Shown here: positions 60,584 to 64,000 of the stretch, piece after piece | How positions within the stretch are numbered: the first letter of the stretch is position 1 | Layout: every line of letters begins with the position of its first letter | Origin: Lineus longissimus | Taxonomy: Eukaryota; Nemertea; Pilidiophora; Heteronemertea; Lineidae | Direction: 5' to 3' | Length of the DNA: 64,000 nt | Assembly: GCF_910592395.1 (NCBI RefSeq) | Contig: NC_088320.1 | Span: 14,632,501-14,696,500 of the forward strand | Notes under the pieces: generated by a model | Databases searched by the model: none | What the model was told of the DNA's origin: nothing | Seen by the model: the letters and a program-made list of their open reading frames with translations, nothing else | Made by a program: the position numbers and the translations under genes

Positions 60584-61615
60584 ATGGCGACAACTAACGA
60601 GACCATTCCTTTCACCATATCCAGAGAGAATGGAACATGTTTGTATTCAATATATCCTTTTATTGGTTTCTATGATTTTGCGGCTTTCACCGTTAATGTA
60701 CCATTAACATTAATCATGGCAGTAATTGGCTTTCCAGCAAATATAGTTGCAGTTATTGGTATAGGATATGAGCGGCCATACACATCAACTTCGGTGCTGC
60801 AAGGTTTAGCAGTAACCGATAGTTTAGTCTTGATTTCGCAAGTATTGGGTGAATCAATGGAGGACTTGTACGACTATACGGGGTTTTGGTTCAAGTATAT
60901 TTTGTTTCATGCGCACGCATACCGTTATCTCCTTACACTGATATTCATTTCAAAGACTGCATCCATTTATATCACTATTTGTGTTGCCACTGAGCGATTC
61001 ATTGCTGTCTGCAGGCCGCTGTTGGCGGCAGCTTTATGCACAAAGAGGAATGCCTGCATTTCGCTATCCGCAATCTGTTTTGGCGCCTTCTTGTATCGAA
61101 TACCCCTGTTCCTCTCGTGCGAGGTGACATTTCATTACGACCCTTGCTCACGTATGATCCTACCCTGGTGGAAGAAAACACCTTTGTACTTGAATTATTA
61201 CTTCCAGATCACCTACATAAATGTCATTCATATCATTATTAATTCATTGATACCAATAACAAGCCTTATAATCTTCAGTCGCTTGATATCATTGAGCCTA
61301 AATCAGGCGACTACTAGACATCTCACCAAGAAAGACGCAGAGCGAGCCAAACTGATTAAGATGGTTACGCATAGAGTGGTCACAGTGGTGGTGATATTTA
61401 TAATTCTAGAACTCCCGGGCGGGCTTTCCCAAGTACTTTCATTAATTCAATCCTATTCAGGTCTTGATATCGACTCTGATGCCTATTCGGGTGTTCTCAC
61501 TATTTCCTACTTTTTGAGCAATTTGAACAGTTTTGTTAATTTCTTCATCTACTGTGCATTGGGACGACGGTTTAGACAAGCCTTTGGAAAGGTATTCAAA
61601 TGTAACCAAAACTGA
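60584..61615 (+). CDS. Rhodopsin-class GPCR, first subfamily (copy F, intact)
   Basis: Encodes 343 residues, plus strand. It belongs with the B/C copies (WWKKTPLYLNYYFQITYINV loop 2, AERAKLIKMV before TM6, tail KVFKCNQN) but is the most diverged. One Leu codon is lost in the TM2 start (STSVLQGLAV), TM1 is NIVAVIGIG, loop 1 is EDLYDYTGFWFKY, and TM3 begins LLTLIFISK. Both N-terminal sequons (N5-E-T, N17-G-T) are kept. An AATAAAA lies about 85 bp after the stop. Its 3' half is duplicated directly downstream. Confidence 0.88.
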   Translation: MATTNETIPFTISRENGTCLYSIYPFIGFYDFAAFTVNVPLTLIMAVIGFPANIVAVIGIGYERPYTSTSVLQGLAVTDSLVLISQVLGESMEDLYDYTGFWFKYILFHAHAYRYLLTLIFISKTASIYITICVATERFIAVCRPLLAAALCTKRNACISLSAICFGAFLYRIPLFLSCEVTFHYDPCSRMILPWWKKTPLYLNYYFQITYINVIHIIINSLIPITSLIIFSRLISLSLNQATTRHLTKKDAERAKLIKMVTHRVVTVVVIFIILELPGGLSQVLSLIQSYSGLDIDSDAYSGVLTISYFLSNLNSFVNFFIYCALGRRFRQAFGKVFKCNQN

Positions 61616-61734
61616 TATTTGGTTTGGGAGTAGAATGTCAGAAAACAAATGATTTTCTCTCACAATTTGGCCATAGCATGTGGTATCTGGACAATAAGAA
61701 TAAAATAGACCATCATCAATACAATTTCCCGTTA

Positions 61735-62230
61735 TTATTAATTCATTGATACCAATAACGAGCCTTATAATCTTCACTCGCTTGATATCATTGAGCCTAA
61801 ATCAGGCGACTACTAGACATCTCACCAAGAAAGACGCAGAGCGAGCCAAACTGATTAAGATGGTTACGCATAGAGTGGTCACAGTGGTGGTGATATTTAT
61901 AATTCTAGAACTCCCGGGCGGGCTTTCCCAAGTACTTTCATTAATTCAATCCTATTCAGGTTTTGATATCGACTATGATGCCTATTTGGTCGTTCTCACT
62001 ATTTCCTACTTTTTGAGCAATTTGAACAGTTTTGTCAATTTCTTCATCTACTGTGCATTGGGACGACGGTTTAGACAAGCCTTGGGAAAGGTATTCAAAT
62101 GTAACCAAAACTGATATTTGGTTTGGGAGTAGAATGTCAGAAAACAAATGATTTTCTCTCACAATTTAGCCCTAGCATGTGGTATCTGGACAATAAGAAT
62201 ATTATATACCATTATCAATTACAATTTTCC
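61735..62230 (+). pseudogene. Tandem duplicate of the 3' half of GPCR copy F
   Basis: The 499-bp stretch from about 61236 is repeated immediately downstream. The copy reads from TM5 (IPITSLIIFTRLISLSLNQA) through the tail to a stop (62112-62114), open for 122 codons from an internal Met (61746). It has only a few substitutions (for example DYDAYLVVLTIS for DSDAYSGVLTIS). Without TM1-TM4 it is not a receptor on its own. Confidence 0.9.
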
Positions 62231-62540
62231 GGTATTAGAAAAATAAAACGTCACAAAACATGGTTTTCTTCCATGAAACTAAGTTTTTTAAGAAGAAAAC
62301 CAGTTTTTTTTCAATAAAACTAGGTTTTCTTAATTATTGGACGAACGGCTTGCCATATAAGTGCACTACGCTGATATTTAAATACAATATTGAAGTGCTA
62401 AAATACTGTGCACTCATTAATCTGCTTTATATAATACTCTCTGTAATTTCACTTATTTTCAGCGTTTGACATGTTCAGTTTCCGGTTACTATTTATTATC
62501 CATTTCGCTGTGTGTAGCAATAATAATTTATCATGTTTGG
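62231..62540. repeat. Inverted copy of unit A/B/C intergenic DNA
   Basis: About 62430-62530 is the inverse of about 2935-3030 (the CTGAAAATGCC/GCGAAATGGATA region). Before it is an A/T-rich stretch with repeated GGTTTTCTT-type units. No gene. Confidence 0.5.
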
Positions 62541-63514
62541 CAATTGATGCTGTACATTGGGGTGTCAATTGTTCTTTACTTCAATACCCTATTGGCGACA
62601 GAAGTGCGCGTAATGTAGGACTCATCTGGTGATTTTGACATCTCAATTTCTAATCAATTAACTTCTAATACCTGGCGTCAATTGGTATTTTCAACGATAG
62701 TTGCTGCACATGAGGGGCCTGCTGGCATCAATATTTGCAACAGGCTGCATCCATCGCCACTAAGAGGTTTGTAGAATTCGCACATTCTGTAAAACGCTAA
62801 CACAGGAATACGTAAAATGCACACATTTTAGTGGTACTATTTCTTACATGAGCACATTCTATAGACTTGAGGCAAAATATAATCTATATAAAAAAGACTC
62901 GCTCTAATATAGTAGAAGCAATTAATATTGTCTGGCAGATGGTGTTGGTCGCAGTTTTTGATGGCATTTAAAGCTGACATGCATGCATAAAAACCCTAAC
63001 AGCCAAGTTAGAAAATACTAACGCCCGTCCGCCATGTATTGAACGACCGGACCGCCATGTTTCAAACGCCCTCAGATATGATAGACTACCACCAGGCCGC
63101 AAAGGCGCTACCGTATTCATCGACAGAGCATTGGATTTGGAGCACAGAATATGACCATCAGTACATATATCTTACTACATGGTGTTTCAAAAAAAAGGAA
63201 ATCGAGATTAAATTATTAATTTCCTGGACATGGCCAATTATGGAAATTGGCAACCACCATTTTCTGCCCAAAGATGTCCTCTTTTCCTCTTTTTTGTGAC
63301 ACCAAAAAATCCATTTTACTGTCACAGATGATTGAACACGAAACAGTTCAATCAACCATGGCAAAACTGGTCTTGCACCAGATAGACGTTTTGGCAATAG
63401 ACCTTGTTTGCCCAGTGCAGGGCTTTTGTTGGGCCTCTAAATTATGCAATCCTCCACATGTTTTATTCATTGCACACTCCTTAAATGTTGGAAAGGTTGC
63501 TCATTTTCTCAGAC
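62541..63514. other. Unassigned spacer
   Basis: I see no supported gene. Open frames on both strands at 63039-63400 have no recognisable domain. Confidence 0.4.
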
Positions 63515-63950
63515 CAGCAAAATGCAACTTACAACAAAGCAGCGTGTGTTTGAGGTAAACGAGTGGTTGAGGACTGGAAGTATCCAGCAAGTAGCAGATG
63601 CATTTGGAGCGATCAACCGTGGGATTAAATGGCCACCAAGTTCCCCTGACCTCACATCCTGTGATTTTTTTGTGGTGATATCTTGAGAATCCAGTTAACA
63701 AGTCGCCTCCACGAGATATATCAATGACCTACGCGCCAGAATCGTCGGTGCAGTTGATACCTTAAGCGGACAGAGAATGTAATCAAGAATGCATTGAGAG
63801 CAATGAGAACCAGAGCTGAAGTTTGTGTTGAAAGGAATGAGGGGATGTCGAAGGACACTGGAGTTAGGTTGAGACAGGAATGAGCACCCAGATGTTAAAT
63901 AATTGAATAAAATTTTGCTAAGGACACACTGGTCTTCGTTTTTTGGCTGA
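63515..63950 (+). mobile_element. Internally deleted mariner/IS630-type transposase relic
   Basis: Starting near 63521, the plus strand reads MQLTTKQRVFEVNEWLRTGS, an N-terminal helix-turn-helix typical of IS630/mariner-like transposases. It then jumps straight to IKWPPSSPDLTSCDFF, the conserved end of the catalytic domain (normally WPPxSPDLxPxDFF). About 200 residues between them are missing. Downstream, about 63700-63880 resembles the usual C-terminal helices but is out of frame. No inverted ends were located. Confidence 0.7.
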
Positions 63951-64000
63951 GTTCCGCTGCGGTAAATTTTGTGCAAGACCAGACCGGACATGGTTGATTG

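Noticed and set aside
63039-63400. Overlapping ORFs on both strands near the right end
   Set aside because: No domain recognised; they look like chance frames in sequence of moderate composition.

Overview
The window is nuclear DNA from an invertebrate metazoan. It has a multi-exon gene with canonical GT-AG introns, single-exon rhodopsin-class GPCR genes, many decayed duplicates, several DNA-transposon relics, a BEL/Pao fragment and one very well preserved virus-like Maverick/Polinton. I cannot name the species. Lineage-specific single-exon GPCR arrays plus an active-looking Polinton suggest a marine invertebrate (lancelet, echinoderm, mollusc, brachiopod or cnidarian).

Host backbone. The same duplicated unit occurs three times in direct orientation: A (about 435-8220), B (about 8570-31085, interrupted by the Polinton) and C (about 36000-45150). 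Each unit carries an NPC2-like (ML-domain) gene or its remains on the plus strand, then a GPCR on the minus strand flanked by pieces of older GPCR copies. The NPC2-like gene is complete only in C (36095-39423, four exons). A has exons 3-4 in the window, and B keeps only exon 4. GPCRs are intact in B (28732-29766) and C (42875-43909); A has an in-frame stop. Right of 46200 lie a BEL/Pao fragment and a second, diverged GPCR subfamily as an inverted pair (48136-49110 minus, truncated; 54083-55117 plus, intact). A plus-strand copy of the first subfamily follows (60584-61615), with a tandemly duplicated 3' half. The window ends with unassigned sequence and an internally deleted mariner/IS630-type transposase relic.

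Polinton, 10409-26813 (16,405 bp). It has terminal inverted repeats of about 0.63 kb, a perfect 6-bp target duplication (CATACT), and paralogous empty sites in units A and C. All major ORFs are open. Recognised genes are the protein-primed family B DNA polymerase, RVE-type integrase, FtsK/HerA-type packaging ATPase, double-jelly-roll major capsid protein and penton (minor capsid) protein. There are also several conserved virion or membrane candidates, a zinc-ribbon protein, an HNH endonuclease, and an OB-fold-like small protein encoded once inside each terminal repeat. I could not find the adenovirus-type cysteine protease expected in Polintons.

Polinton genes share an AT-rich start signal (about TATAAAATAAATG) and have hairpins at their 3' ends. 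Four palindromes share the core TCAAATTTGA. Together these suggest virus-style gene expression. The polymerase and OB-like protein would replicate the element, the integrase would insert it, and the capsid proteins and ATPase would package it.
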